DNA of 64,000 bases from Zymoseptoria tritici IPO323 (Eukaryota; Ascomycota; Dothideomycetes; Mycosphaerellales; Mycosphaerellaceae). This document shows positions 22,269-32,729 of this stretch, one piece after another. Numbering within the stretch: the first letter of the stretch is position 1; each line of letters opens with the position of its first letter. The position numbers and the translations under genes are program-made. The stretch covers positions 2,852,001 to 2,916,000 of the forward strand of contig NC_018217.1 of assembly GCF_000219625.1 (NCBI RefSeq). The letters run 5' to 3'. The notes under the pieces were generated by a model. That model ran no database searches, was not told the DNA's origin, and saw nothing but the letters and a program-made list of their open reading frames with translations.

Positions 22269-25200
22269 ATGTCGTCCTCCAGCGTGCCAGCGAACCCGAC
22301 CTCTCACAATGTCGCCTCACTGCTACCGAAGCTCCAGGATGCCGATCCGGACATTCGATTCATGAGCTTGACAGATCTCAATACGATGCTGAACAACGGT
22401 CACCAAACCTTCCTTCATCACGACTACACCACATGCGCAAAGGTTGTAGAAGGCCTGCTACATACCCTCAATGACACCAACGGCGATGTACAAAACACGG
22501 CGATCAAGTGCTTGGGACCTTTCGTTAACAAGGCGCCTGATACCATCTTGTGTCCCACAATCGAGAAGGTCAGCAACATTCGGACAAGCAACTCGATCGA
22601 CACGTCAATTCCAGCTTTGGCTGTGCGGGCCATCGTGGTTGCCCTTCCACACCCGGTGCCCGGCGTTGCAAAGACCCAGAAAGTCACAGATGCATACAAC
22701 GCAGTGTCAAAAGCTCTCATACCACGTCTCGTGGGCCGAGTTGTCATTCCACTGCCAGGCGGTAAGGTCGCCCCAGCTCCGCCGAAGGGAATGCTGCAAG
22801 AAGATCTCGAGACTGGAAACGACAGCAACAGCTTGGACGTTTTGACGGAGGTTGCGCGATGCTTTGGCCCAATGCTGCAGGACCCGGAGGTGGCAGCACT
22901 GGAGCAAATCACAATGCAGATCCTGGAGACGGAGCGTTGCGGTACGGTCATGAAGAAGAAAGCAGTGACAGCTTTGTCTGCGTTGGCCACCTACTTCAAC
23001 GACGATATCCTCGCAAACCACGTCAGCTATACGATCAATCAGCTGCGCCAACCCCATCTCACGACTCAGCAACGCAAGCTGTACCTCACCGTCTATGGCA
23101 GTCTAGCACGAAGCATTCCTCAGAAGTTTGGGCCATACCTCAAGACTCTCGCGCCGTTCGTTCTTTCTCCATTAAGTCAAGAAGAGCTGGAGCAGCAGAG
23201 GGAAGCAGAGGCGGAGGCCGATGGGGAGCGTGATGTGCATATGGAAGAGGTCCGGGAAGCATCCTTGATCGCTCTGGAGAATTTCTTGGAAGCCTGCGCT
23301 CAGGATATGAGGGCATACACCAAGGACGTTGTGGACGCCGCGACTCGCTTCCTCAAGTACGACCCGAACATGGCTGACGACGATGACGAGGACATGGAGG
23401 AGGAAGAAGAGGAAGACGAGTTCCTCGGCGATGACGATTTCGAGGAGGAGACGGGATTTGAAGATGAAGACGATGTCAGCTGGAAGGTGCGCAGATGCTC
23501 AGCAAAGGCCTTGCACGCTTTGGTGGGAGTCCTCGATGCCAACGATCCCGCGATCTACGGACAAATTGCGCCCGCGCTGATTGCTCGGTTCAAGGAGAGG
23601 GAGGAGAGTGTGCGTACAGAAGTCCTCGCAACTCTAGCTTTCCTGATAACCAAGACTGGATCTATTTCCAATGTGCAAAATAGCTCAGACCATCCGACGC
23701 AGACGCAGAGCAGGAAGCGTAGACGAGGATTTAGTGAATCGCTCGGCTCCGATCTTCACGCTCAGCAGTCGCTGATGAATGGCTATGCTTCTCCCTCGAC
23801 ACCTCCACCAGTCGACAACGCCACGAAAGGGCTGGCAAAGATCAACCCGGACATTGTCAAGGGTGCTGCAAAGCTCCTCAAGTCCAGCACCGCGCCTACC
23901 AAGCAAAGCATCATTTCTCTTCTCAAAGACATGGTCTCTGCTCAGCAAGGCGGGCTCTCTCAGCACGCCGATCTTGTCATTGAGCCTGTCATCGAAGCAA
24001 TGAACTCAACAACTGGCTCGGTCTCGAATGTCGCCGGAAACGCTCTTCGCATCGAGGCCCTTGCTCTGCTGCGTGTAATTGCCGAGAAGCATTCCAGCAA
24101 AGTTGTGCAGCCTCACCTCAACCGTATCGTCCCAGCTCTGGTCGCAGCGGCTAAGGATCGCTACGCCAAGGTTTCTGGCGAGGCGTTCTCGACGATTGAG
24201 GTCTTCATCAAGGCACTTACTCCTCCCCGCTCTGCGGCAAGCAAGACCGGCGATGTGTTGACCAAGCTCTATCAAGTCATCGTGGAGCGAATCTCAGCTC
24301 AAGATACTGATACCGAAGTTCGTCAAAAGGCTGTCCGAGCTCTCGGCCTTCTCATCGGTCGAACATCCGGTCCTTCGGCTTCTAACTTGATCTCTCAAGA
24401 GGATCGCTTCGCTGGGCAACAGCTCATCGCCGACCGCCTGAAGAATGAGCTCACCCGACTTGCTTGTGTTCGAGCAGTTGACACCATCGCCGTCCTGGCG
24501 CAGAACAAGAAAGACTTCAAGCCCGACTTCGTCGGTACCGTTGCTGTGGAGCTTGGTGCTCAGCTGCGCAAGGCCAGCCGCTCGCTTAGAGGTGCGAGTC
24601 TGAGTGCTCTGCGCATGCTGGCCGTCAACGACGCTTCAAGAGCTACGATGAGCGACAAGGTCATCTCGCAACTGGTGGACGCGCTGGTCCCATTGCTTGG
24701 AACAGAGGATCTGCATATGATGAGTCCAGCTTTGATCGTGCTTGCTGCGTTGGCCAAGGACCATCCAAAGCTCGTCGCCACACCCGCCGTTGTTCAGGGC
24801 ATCTGCGCGATCGTCCGGTCTCCGCTGTCTGGCGTCGCTCTCGATGCACTTCTCACCTGCGTTGAGGCCCTGGGACATGCTCGTGCTGCAAAGCCACTCA
24901 TGTCGGCGCTGTTGCAGATGGCGCCTCAGGGCGACACAGACGCGACCGGACAGGTCATTGGTACATTACTCGTCTCGGGCGGCGACAGTTCTGGTGTAAC
25001 CTTGGATGCGTTCCTCACCGAGCTCAAGTCGCAGCAAGATGAAGCGAAGAAGTGTTTGGCGCTCTCTGTTCTTGGTGAGGCTGGTCTACGCATGGGAGCT
25101 AGCTTCCCGCTTTCGCCAGACAGCTTCACACCATACTTCGACAATCCTTCGGAGAAGGTCAAGCTGGCCGCAGCCGTCGCTCTTGGGCGTGCTGGAGCGG

Positions 25201-26231
25201 GTAACGTCAAGGCGTATCTACCCCAGATTCTGCAAGGTATGTCGCAAGGCAAGCAATACCTGCTTCTGCACTCTGTCAAGGAGCTCCTCCAGCACAGCAA
25301 TGCCGAAGACGAAATCCGACCCTACACCAAGAATCTGTGGGACAACGTCATCAGCTCTGGGCAGGCAGAGGACAACAAAGTTGTCGGCGCCGAGTGTGTC
25401 GGTCGCCTAGCGATCATCGATCCGACTGCATACTTGCCTCAGCTTCAGACGTTCCTCAAGAATCCGAACCCCATGATTCGTGGCATGGTCATTTCCGCAC
25501 TGCGTTACGTCTTCTCCGACACCGAAGATTCGTACAACCCGAACTTGCAAGCAACCATTATCCCCATGCTCTCCACCATGTTGGACGACTCGGACCTCGA
25601 CAATCAGCGTCTTTCCCTCACAACATTCAACTCTGCTCTGCACAACAAGCCAGATCTCGTTCTGCCTCATCTTGCAGAGCTACTGCCCATGGCTATGCAA
25701 GCTTCCGTCATCCGGCCAGAACTCATCCGCGAAGTCTCAATGGGACCGTTCAAGCATAAGATCGACGATGGTCTCGAGATGCGCAAGTCCGCGTACGAGA
25801 CGCTGTATGCTCTTCTCGACTCAGCACCCTCTCGCCAACGCCTTGACATGTCTGCCTTCTACGACCGTATCGTGGCCGGTGTCGCCGATGAGCACGAAAT
25901 CAAGATTCTCTGCTGCCTAGTCCTCGGCAAGTTGGTCACTCTCGCTCCCATCGAGTCTTCTCGCCGTCTTGAGCCTCTGGCTCAGCAGTTCCGCCTTGTC
26001 CTCGCTTTCAAGCCGAAAGATAACGCAGTCAAGCAGGAACTCGAGAAGCTGGCGGAGCAGCAGAAGGCGGTGGTCAAAGTCTCCGCTGCCTTTAACAAAG
26101 CGCTCGGTAACGACAGTGAGAGCCGCGCTTGGAAGGAATACTACGAATGGGTCGGCAAGGACTTCCCGCAGTTGAGGAAGGCGGCCGAAGAGGATCTTCG
26201 CAGCGGCGGTGCGGAATTCTCTCAGCGATAG
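22269..26231 (+). CDS. CAND1/TIP120 cullin-associated NEDD8-dissociated protein
   Basis: HEAT-repeat exchange factor that binds cullin-RING cores and swaps substrate receptors. Single exon, 1320 aa with the start at 22269 (MSSSSVPANPTSHNVASLLP), which places the first HEAT repeat (LLPKLQDADPDIRFMSLTDL) at the usual position. HEAT-like helices run the whole length. An acidic insert lies at about residues 373-400 (DDDEDMEEEEEEDEFLGDDD), where fungal CAND1 proteins carry one. The C-terminal TIP120 domain includes REVSMGPFKHKIDDGLE, LRKSAYETLY-like sequence and the ending KAAEEDLRSGGAEFSQR. Length matches the family. A start 144 codons upstream (21837) is open but unsupported by homology. Confidence 0.95.
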   Translation: MSSSSVPANPTSHNVASLLPKLQDADPDIRFMSLTDLNTMLNNGHQTFLHHDYTTCAKVVEGLLHTLNDTNGDVQNTAIKCLGPFVNKAPDTILCPTIEKVSNIRTSNSIDTSIPALAVRAIVVALPHPVPGVAKTQKVTDAYNAVSKALIPRLVGRVVIPLPGGKVAPAPPKGMLQEDLETGNDSNSLDVLTEVARCFGPMLQDPEVAALEQITMQILETERCGTVMKKKAVTALSALATYFNDDILANHVSYTINQLRQPHLTTQQRKLYLTVYGSLARSIPQKFGPYLKTLAPFVLSPLSQEELEQQREAEAEADGERDVHMEEVREASLIALENFLEACAQDMRAYTKDVVDAATRFLKYDPNMADDDDEDMEEEEEEDEFLGDDDFEEETGFEDEDDVSWKVRRCSAKALHALVGVLDANDPAIYGQIAPALIARFKEREESVRTEVLATLAFLITKTGSISNVQNSSDHPTQTQSRKRRRGFSESLGSDLHAQQSLMNGYASPSTPPPVDNATKGLAKINPDIVKGAAKLLKSSTAPTKQSIISLLKDMVSAQQGGLSQHADLVIEPVIEAMNSTTGSVSNVAGNALRIEALALLRVIAEKHSSKVVQPHLNRIVPALVAAAKDRYAKVSGEAFSTIEVFIKALTPPRSAASKTGDVLTKLYQVIVERISAQDTDTEVRQKAVRALGLLIGRTSGPSASNLISQEDRFAGQQLIADRLKNELTRLACVRAVDTIAVLAQNKKDFKPDFVGTVAVELGAQLRKASRSLRGASLSALRMLAVNDASRATMSDKVISQLVDALVPLLGTEDLHMMSPALIVLAALAKDHPKLVATPAVVQGICAIVRSPLSGVALDALLTCVEALGHARAAKPLMSALLQMAPQGDTDATGQVIGTLLVSGGDSSGVTLDAFLTELKSQQDEAKKCLALSVLGEAGLRMGASFPLSPDSFTPYFDNPSEKVKLAAAVALGRAGAGNVKAYLPQILQGMSQGKQYLLLHSVKELLQHSNAEDEIRPYTKNLWDNVISSGQAEDNKVVGAECVGRLAIIDPTAYLPQLQTFLKNPNPMIRGMVISALRYVFSDTEDSYNPNLQATIIPMLSTMLDDSDLDNQRLSLTTFNSALHNKPDLVLPHLAELLPMAMQASVIRPELIREVSMGPFKHKIDDGLEMRKSAYETLYALLDSAPSRQRLDMSAFYDRIVAGVADEHEIKILCCLVLGKLVTLAPIESSRRLEPLAQQFRLVLAFKPKDNAVKQELEKLAEQQKAVVKVSAAFNKALGNDSESRAWKEYYEWVGKDFPQLRKAAEEDLRSGGAEFSQR

Positions 26232-27552
26232 GCGGCGCTGGGACCGAATTCTCACGAACGGCTGTCACCAGTGAACGAGGCTGTCCGGCAATGGATACTT
26301 TCGCTGGAAGGCCAGCATCTTGGTGGGCAGGCTATGTGGATGCCGTCGCTCGGCTACACGTTCGCGTTCCAAGGGACATCTCTCGTCTTCCGATGGAACC
26401 AGTGGAACAATCCGATGGCAAACGACGGATTGAAATCCTGGCGCTGAGAGGAGCCGTGCAGCGAGTCGGAGGAGACGCTACGATGAGTAGATACCCCTTT
26501 TGCCATTCCCGTCAGATCACAGAAGACATGAGATAAATGAATTGATGTTCCATGAACAGATGTCGACACTTTGTCTTGTCCGTGTCAGGTACCACGCCAC
26601 ATGCCTCTTGAGCAGCTCGGCCTCGATTGCTCTGTGAGGTGTCAAGAAGTCTCGCTCATGTCTTGCCGATCAGAGCTGAATCCCGATATGTCCTCTTGCA
26701 TACGTCAAAGAAAGCCGGTAGGTCCCAAGCAAAGCATCTTTGCTTGTTATCCCTCCAACAGCCATGCATAGACTACACCTCAGTCACTACTAATCTGTCA
26801 GTGTGGACTTGACTTAAGCACATCCGAGTACGTTCGAGCCGAACGGTCTACCATCAGCTACAACGCCGACACTCGGCTAATTTGCCGGGCTCACGTATTC
26901 CTGAGCCCATGTCATCCGCTGGAGGACGACTTTCAACACAAATCCGACCTTGTACACATCACCATGATCCAATCTTGCATCCTCTATCTCCTGCCGACTG
27001 CGTCTTACAACCCCGGCCCCTAATCAGAAGCAAGAGAATCGACCCGCACATTTCCATGTCACAAGCAGGCGTTGTCTGATGCCGGCTCGCTTATGATTTG
27101 GGATGAGGGTGCCATGTGCTCGAGCAGAACGCAACCCTCTTTGGTCGAGCACATGCGTGAATCGACTGTGAATTCACTGACATGCTAGTTGAGGCACAGG
27201 CACGACTCCTTTAGAGCTTCTTTGTTCTGCAGACTTTCTCGATTGAACACCAATGACCTTCCCTCCTTTCACAACCAGACCTCACACAACATCTTCGACC
27301 TTTAACATCCTTCCACTCGGACAACAAACTACACAATCCTTCGACACGCCTACTCTGGATTACCATCTTCAACGACCTGCACCTTCAGCGTCGGCGCCTT
27401 GTACTCGACCTCGACCGAGTTCATCCGCTGCCTTCAGGACGACTTGAGTCTTCGATCCGCAGAGCATCACAAGCAAGACGTCAAATCGGTGTACTTGATC
27501 AAGATCACCACATCCACTGAGCGAAATATCGACACACCAATAAACTGCAAAG
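26232..27552. other. 1.3-kb intergenic region
   Basis: Between CAND1 and the secreted two-repeat protein. Only short frames (up to about 135 codons at 26129-26536, mostly antisense or out of frame to CAND1) and no recognisable product. The last 300 bases are C/A-rich and TATA-poor, and probably serve as promoter and 5' UTR of the downstream gene. Confidence 0.55.
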
Positions 27553-29562
27553 ATGCTATTCAAAATTCCGTTGGTGCTGCTCTGCGGGCTTCTGGCGAGC
27601 TTTAGCGTTGCCACAGCCAAGCAGGGCGTGCCTGGAGCCCAAGTCATGGCCATCGGACACATGCCAGATGTCGGGAGAGCCATGCCTTCCAACCCAAACC
27701 TCCCGGCAGCCATCACTGCCCGTGCAGAGGCCACCTTCAACGTTCCTCCATCCTCATCGAGGGACGCTCATTGGTCATTCCGCCTCTCCCAAGAATTCAT
27801 GGCCGAAATGTACCGCTTGGGTAATGAGCTATGTGACAAAGAGGGCCTGTTAAAACGTGACCCGATCTTCCAAATGGGTTGCTCGCCCCAGAAGCTTGCA
27901 CCGACGGACGTGGGACTACTGCGGAAAGGCATTGTAAGCTACGCGTATCACGAGGTGGCATTTGACAGGGTCGCCATCGAGGGCTGGGAGCTTGGAGGAA
28001 AATACAACGACGAGCAATTGCGCTTCGCCGCAGCCACGGTGCTCGAATTTGCAGTCATCGAAAAGCTCCTGGAGACCGGCGGAATTCTCGATGAAACGCT
28101 CGACCTCGAGCCGGTCGTGGCAAGCTCGTGGATGACTTCTGCCCTCGTCTCACAAACGGAACCAGGTCGATACTGGGACGCCGCTCACAGCACGGCGACT
28201 TCGTCATCGAGCGAATTTATCGGCCCCATCACATCTTCCGCTTCGACTACGTACGACCCTCCCAGCAAGACAACGAGCGACCATGGGGACAAGCCGGGTT
28301 CCATATCGATCGACGAGAGGGAGTCGACGACGAGCAACAAATGTCCAATGTGTACGAATCAAGCGTGCATGATCAGTCCGGACGACGACCAGGGCCAGGA
28401 TGGGACCAATGTCCCCATTCGTCCTCCTCTCGTGACCGGAGGAAGCGATCCAGCCTGTATTCCAATCCAGGACGCACAGAATAATAACAAAGAATGGTTT
28501 TGCCTGTGCTCACAGGATGAAGGCAAATTCTCGAGTAAGTCGACCAGCTGGGCCACCTACCTCTCTGATCGTGGCTCTACGACGACCTTGGTGTCGGCAG
28601 CATGTGCTCGAACCGATATTCCAGCCGCGCAGAGTCCCAACCCTCAGGACTCCCCCGATGTCGTAACCAGAACCGGAGAACCCGCTTGTATCCCCATGCA
28701 GGATGCCCAGAAGGGTAGCGAGAATCAGGAATGGATCTGTTTGTGCAAGAAGCCCAATGGCAAGTTCGCGAGCCACACGACCAGCTGGACCACATACCGC
28801 GCCGATCTTGGGACTACAACAGCCCTGGTTTCAACGGCCTGTCCATCCGTAGAACCATCAGGCACGCCGATTCCGGAGACCCAGATCTCCAAGGCAACTT
28901 GCGGTGTCACCAATGTTCCTCCAATGAGTGCCTCTCCGTACGGAGCAGAAGAGACTGTGCTAGCTTCTGCCATCTCATCGTTCTGTCAGCATTACTCGAG
29001 CCTGAATCTGCACCACTACACCATTCAACGATATCTTGGCGATCCTCCCCAAGACAACCCCTGGAACGGTAAAATCCGCACCAAAGACTCTGTGTTTCCG
29101 ACTCCAATGGTGTACAACGGTATTGGAGCAGACCGGAGGACCATCATTGTGGTGCGATTGAGCATAAAATACGAACACAAAGCTTGTGACGACCCGGACA
29201 AACCCGTGCAGAGCGCGTTCAACAAAGACTCTGGAAACTGGTGTTCAGCTGAGATGTACCGAGTAGTCCAGCAGTGTACGTCCATCTTCCCTCTTCGCCA
29301 TTGCAGTACAACTTGCCAGAGAGTTTTTACTAACATGTGCCCTTTACTCCTAGGTCATCCGTTCACAATTGATGGCGGCGGTGGACAAGCATACTATCCC
29401 GGAGGCGAGGTGTACGCAGGGTGCATCAAGTTCGGAGTACAGCTTGCGTGAGTGTCCCATTGCCTCTTCTCCTTATTGTGACGCAATACTAATCCTTGCC
29501 ACAGGTCCGAGTCTCGTGTTGGAGAGTTGAAGATGGCTGCGCCTACCGTTACCCCGTTGTGA
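27553..29562 (+). CDS. secreted Cys-containing protein with two tandem repeats, unknown function
   Basis: Three exons: 27553-29275, 29354-29447 and 29505-29562; introns of 78 and 57 nt. Total 1875 nt, 624 aa. A signal peptide covers about residues 1-23 (LVLLCGLLASFSVATA). An N-terminal domain (about 25-200) is followed by a Ser/Thr-rich linker. Two repeats of about 54 residues start near 299 and 376. Each reads ACIPxQDAQ, then EWxCLC, GKFxS, TSWxTY, and TTxLVSxAC, with four cysteines per unit. The C-terminal domain has further paired cysteines (SSFCQHY, KACDDP, NWCSAEM, AGCIKFG) and a Gly-rich segment. This is an extracellular protein, perhaps wall- or carbohydrate-associated. I do not recognise a named family. 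The 78-nt intron is in frame and stop-free, so retention would add 26 residues. Confidence 0.78.
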
Positions 29563-29815
29563 TTCTTCCTTTGAGCATCTTGTTCGCAAAGCTCAATCCT
29601 TCTTTCTTTTGACGCTTGACTTCTTCAGAATTGCATACAAAAGCACTACGGCCGTCTGTCGTTCGTGTAGCCAAGCGAGCTTCGTCCTGCCATTCACCGC
29701 AGACTCGGCGCTTTCCTGTTCCGTTCCTCAGACTGCCCTGCAGTTACGGACTTCAGTCTCGAGTTTCAACGGGAAGTACGTATCAAAAGTACAAAGAAAC
29801 AGATTTGTATTTATT

Positions 29816-31222
29816 CTACTTGTTTAGACCGGCTTTCTCCTCTCCCGCTGTCGTTGTATCTGGTAGATGACTGTCGCTAACATGACCATTTGCGTCTGCA
29901 TGGCTCTCTACCACCTCTGGAGAATGGCATGTCTCATCACCTTCCCGAATTCCTTTCTCTTTCTTCTCTGCATTGGTGTTCCACTTTTTGAAGAACACAA
30001 CCAGAATACTCCCAAACGCCATCTGTATCGCCGCGTAAATGACGATCGGAATCTGCAGCTTACTGCTCAACTCCAACCCAATGCCGCGGAACATCGCGTT
30101 CGACAACGGCACTCCAAATGCCAGTCCCTTCGCCGCCACGCAATATGTGATTGAGATGATTTCTTTCCTGCCGTACCACGCCCAAGAACCGCCAAATGCA
30201 ATGCCAAAGTAGACCCAGAACATGGCCATCAGGATGAGCACAATGAATGCCATGTTGCTTCCTTTGATAGTCTCAAATGCCCCTGATCGAAACGCTTGGT
30301 CGAATGTTGACCATTGAACGACCAAGATACAAAAGGCGCCGAGCTTGCCCAGCTTGTATTTCTTGAAGACCAAGTCGCACTGTTTCTCGAAGAACCACCT
30401 CACGACCTGGCCGACTGCCAAGGGCACATAGATCGACAGGCCTAGCTGCATCAGCACCCTCCGGAACACCGCTCCAATATCGTCTAGAGACCCAGTTGGT
30501 AGAACCCCGTTGTACCAAGTATCGACTCCGGTGTACAGAAGCACCAGTCCCGGCGATAAGAAGACGCCGATCAAATTCCCAACCACCACTTCGACTACCG
30601 TCAAAGCAACGTTCCCCCCTGCCTGCCCCGTCATGACAACATTGCTCGCCAGAGTCGTCGGGAGGCAGCCCATGAAAACCATTCCAATCAATAATCCACC
30701 ATCCATCCACCCGTCCTTGCCTGAACCTGCGGCCGTCGCGCTAACGAGCCCAAACATCAACGCCGAGCATGTGAGGAAACAGTTCCCCTGAACCCAAAGG
30801 TGAGTCTTCCAGCGACCAGCATTCTGCATCAAGATGGACGTGGAAAGCGTACAGCCGGTGATGAAGAAGATAATGGAGACCAAGAGGTAGGAGACAATAA
30901 CCGATTTGGTTGCTTGTTGACTAGAGGGCACTTGAACTTGGGAGGCGAACAGGATAAGGAGGAGCATAGTGATGAGGAACCATTGGCTGATGACGTGGTG
31001 GAGTATGTGACTTGGCCATGTCTTCAGCGGCGGTAAAGCGACTCTGTTTGGCATCTCACACGCCGGATTCGGTGATGATGAGGTTGATGTTGATGTATGG
31101 CGTTCGGTAGCCTCGTCTCGCTTGGAATGATCACCGATCCCATCCTTAATATCTCCCGAAGATGAGTAGTCTTTTGAGACCTCGTTAGGCGTTACTGCCG
31201 CTGCAGGCTCCGGTGGCAGCAT
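29816..31222 (-). CDS. RCH1: SLC10A7/Rch1-type transporter (bile acid:sodium symporter-like, SBF family)
   Basis: Multi-span membrane protein related to yeast Rch1 and vertebrate SLC10A7, which restrain cytosolic calcium uptake at the plasma membrane. Single exon, 468 aa. After a hydrophilic N-terminus of about 80 residues come some ten hydrophobic segments: WFLITMLLLILFA, VIVSYLLVSIIFFITGCTLS, FLTCSALMFGLVSATAAG, LLIGMVFMGCLPTTLASNVV, VVVGNLIGVFLSPGLVLLY, and later VPLAVGQVV, LGAFCILVVQW, FIVLILMAMFWVYFGIAFGG, ITYCVAAKGLAFGVPL and PIVIYAAIQMAFGSILVVFF. The CLPTTLASNVVMT motif is typical of this subgroup. The hydrophilic C-tail is rich in charged and Ser/His residues. The family assignment is firm; the calcium role is by homology. 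Confidence 0.92.
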   Translation of the reverse strand: MLPPEPAAAVTPNEVSKDYSSSGDIKDGIGDHSKRDEATERHTSTSTSSSPNPACEMPNRVALPPLKTWPSHILHHVISQWFLITMLLLILFASQVQVPSSQQATKSVIVSYLLVSIIFFITGCTLSTSILMQNAGRWKTHLWVQGNCFLTCSALMFGLVSATAAGSGKDGWMDGGLLIGMVFMGCLPTTLASNVVMTGQAGGNVALTVVEVVVGNLIGVFLSPGLVLLYTGVDTWYNGVLPTGSLDDIGAVFRRVLMQLGLSIYVPLAVGQVVRWFFEKQCDLVFKKYKLGKLGAFCILVVQWSTFDQAFRSGAFETIKGSNMAFIVLILMAMFWVYFGIAFGGSWAWYGRKEIISITYCVAAKGLAFGVPLSNAMFRGIGLELSSKLQIPIVIYAAIQMAFGSILVVFFKKWNTNAEKKEKGIREGDETCHSPEVVESHADANGHVSDSHLPDTTTAGEEKAGLNK

Positions 31223-31571
31223 AGTGGCGATGCGTCGAATCGCTGCGGACGAGCCGATGGCATTTCTGTGTCAGATCGTGTAAACGGCCACCGATGCGGT
31301 GATGTACGATTGCTTGTCCGTAGTCTGGGAGGAAAACGCTCGACCCTTGATACTATATTTCGGAAAGGGCTGATCAGATGGGAAGGTTGATCAACTTGAT
31401 GCAGCGAAGAACCTTGAACGCATATGCAAGGGTAAAAGTTGACGCGGACCTTTCACCCGCCCGAAGAGGTTAGATCCATGCCAAGACCATGCCATATATC
31501 CATCACAAGGAGAGCCCTGAATGCTTCCACCGCTGGTCACAACATCCGCTTGACATTGCATCGCCGCGAAC
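31223..31571. promoter_or_regulatory. 349-bp divergent intergenic region
   Basis: Between the start codons of the RCH1-like gene (minus) and the RNase H-like gene (plus); it should hold both promoters. No clear motif. Confidence 0.4.
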
Positions 31572-32216
31572 ATGACACGCCAGCGAGGCCGACCAGTCTT
31601 CATTTTCAAGCCGTCAAGCGTGCCCGCGCAACGCAAGGAAGCCGTCCGGCTTGAAGTCGTTGTCCACGCAGAAGTGGACTATTCCAATCGACATGGCCTG
31701 GGAATCGGCCTTGTTCAACAAGTCAAAGGAGTAGAAGACAATGATCAAAACGTGGGTAAGATCTCTAAGGAATCAGAAAAGACCCAAGGCATCAAGGGCG
31801 ACAATTTCGCAGCCGAAAATGTGAAGACGAGGGAGCGGGCTCGTATGCTTGCAATCTTGCATGCACTGGGAATGGCTCACAGTACCGCCACAAAAGACGC
31901 TTCAGTGAACAGCTCCCAGGTGACGAAAATCAGAGTCTTGACAGGCTCAGCCGAGGTTGTGAAGACTGTGAACTACCACGTTGACAACGCGCCCTCCAGT
32001 CTTGAAGAGATCACCAACCCGAACGACAGGGTGATGATCAGAAAAGTCATCAAGGCTGTCAAGAGGACATCTCGGCGTGGTATCAGCGTTTCCATCGATG
32101 TCACGTGTCGGCGTGACGCGAGAACGGTAAGGGCAAAGGCTTTGGCAAGACGAAGGTGCAGGAGAGCATGTAAGGACCGACAACGAACGCGACACGTACA
32201 GGCCAAAGCACGCTGA
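31572..32216 (+). CDS. basic protein with degenerate RNase H-like pattern, function unknown
   Basis: Single exon as drawn, 214 aa. The order of predicted elements resembles an RNase H fold: strands RLEVVVHAEV and GLGIGLVQQ (about 27-50), a helix TRERARMLAILHALGMA (about 86-102, the position of the NRAE helix), a strand TKIRVLTGSAEVVKTV (118-133, the position of the TDS motif), a later strand ISVSIDVTCR (171-180) and a helix RTVRAKALARR (184-194). The catalytic acids are not there: the TDS position reads TGS and the first strand has AEV. If the fold is right, the protein is catalytically dead or strongly diverged. The last 35 residues are very Arg-rich and may be a frame artefact: a GTAAGG donor-like site lies at about 32127 and another frame ends GKTKVQESM. 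Confidence 0.55.
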   Translation: MTRQRGRPVFIFKPSSVPAQRKEAVRLEVVVHAEVDYSNRHGLGIGLVQQVKGVEDNDQNVGKISKESEKTQGIKGDNFAAENVKTRERARMLAILHALGMAHSTATKDASVNSSQVTKIRVLTGSAEVVKTVNYHVDNAPSSLEEITNPNDRVMIRKVIKAVKRTSRRGISVSIDVTCRRDARTVRAKALARRRCRRACKDRQRTRHVQAKAR

Positions 32217-32271
32217 GTGAGGTGCGAACAAAGGACTACGAGCAGGGAGATCCAGACCCTCCAATCTTCTC

Positions 32272-32298
32272 GGGACGTTCGGGACGTTCGGGACGTGA
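32272..32298. repeat. three tandem 9-bp units
   Basis: GGGACGTTC twice (32272-32280, 32281-32289) followed by GGGACGTGA (32290-32298), in the gap after the RNase H-like gene. It is non-coding as far as I can tell. Confidence 0.85.
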
Positions 32299-32729
32299 GC
32301 CCTTGACAAGAGCGAATCGAACATGCAACGCCTCTCACTTCCCTTTACTTGCAGGCCACTTCACTAGGAAGCGGGAAAGGTCCTCACTGGAGACAGAGAT
32401 TTGTCCAAAGCCGAGGAGATGGCGGAACGAACATTGAGTCGGGACGGGATGTGTGTCGGTGGAGTAGGCCTGCACTGGACAGAAAGTGACGGCACCGGAA
32501 GCGGATCAGAACGCAGGAGGCTTCGTGTGTGTGTGTGGGATCAAGATGAAGATGTAGGTGGAGGTGAGAGAAAGAAAGCAAAGCACACAAGCAGATCGTT
32601 GATTACGATGCACCGTCTCACGCCGTGCCACCCTCAGACCTATCAATCTTCAAAATCAGTCTCCTCGCCATGCCCCTCCGACTCGGTGTCGTCCCCAGGG
32701 ATAGTCCCAAAATCGGTGTCGTCCTCAGT

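Noticed and set aside
26129..26536. 135-codon plus frame overlapping the CAND1 end
   Set aside because: Out of frame with CAND1, no recognisable content; likely 3' UTR.
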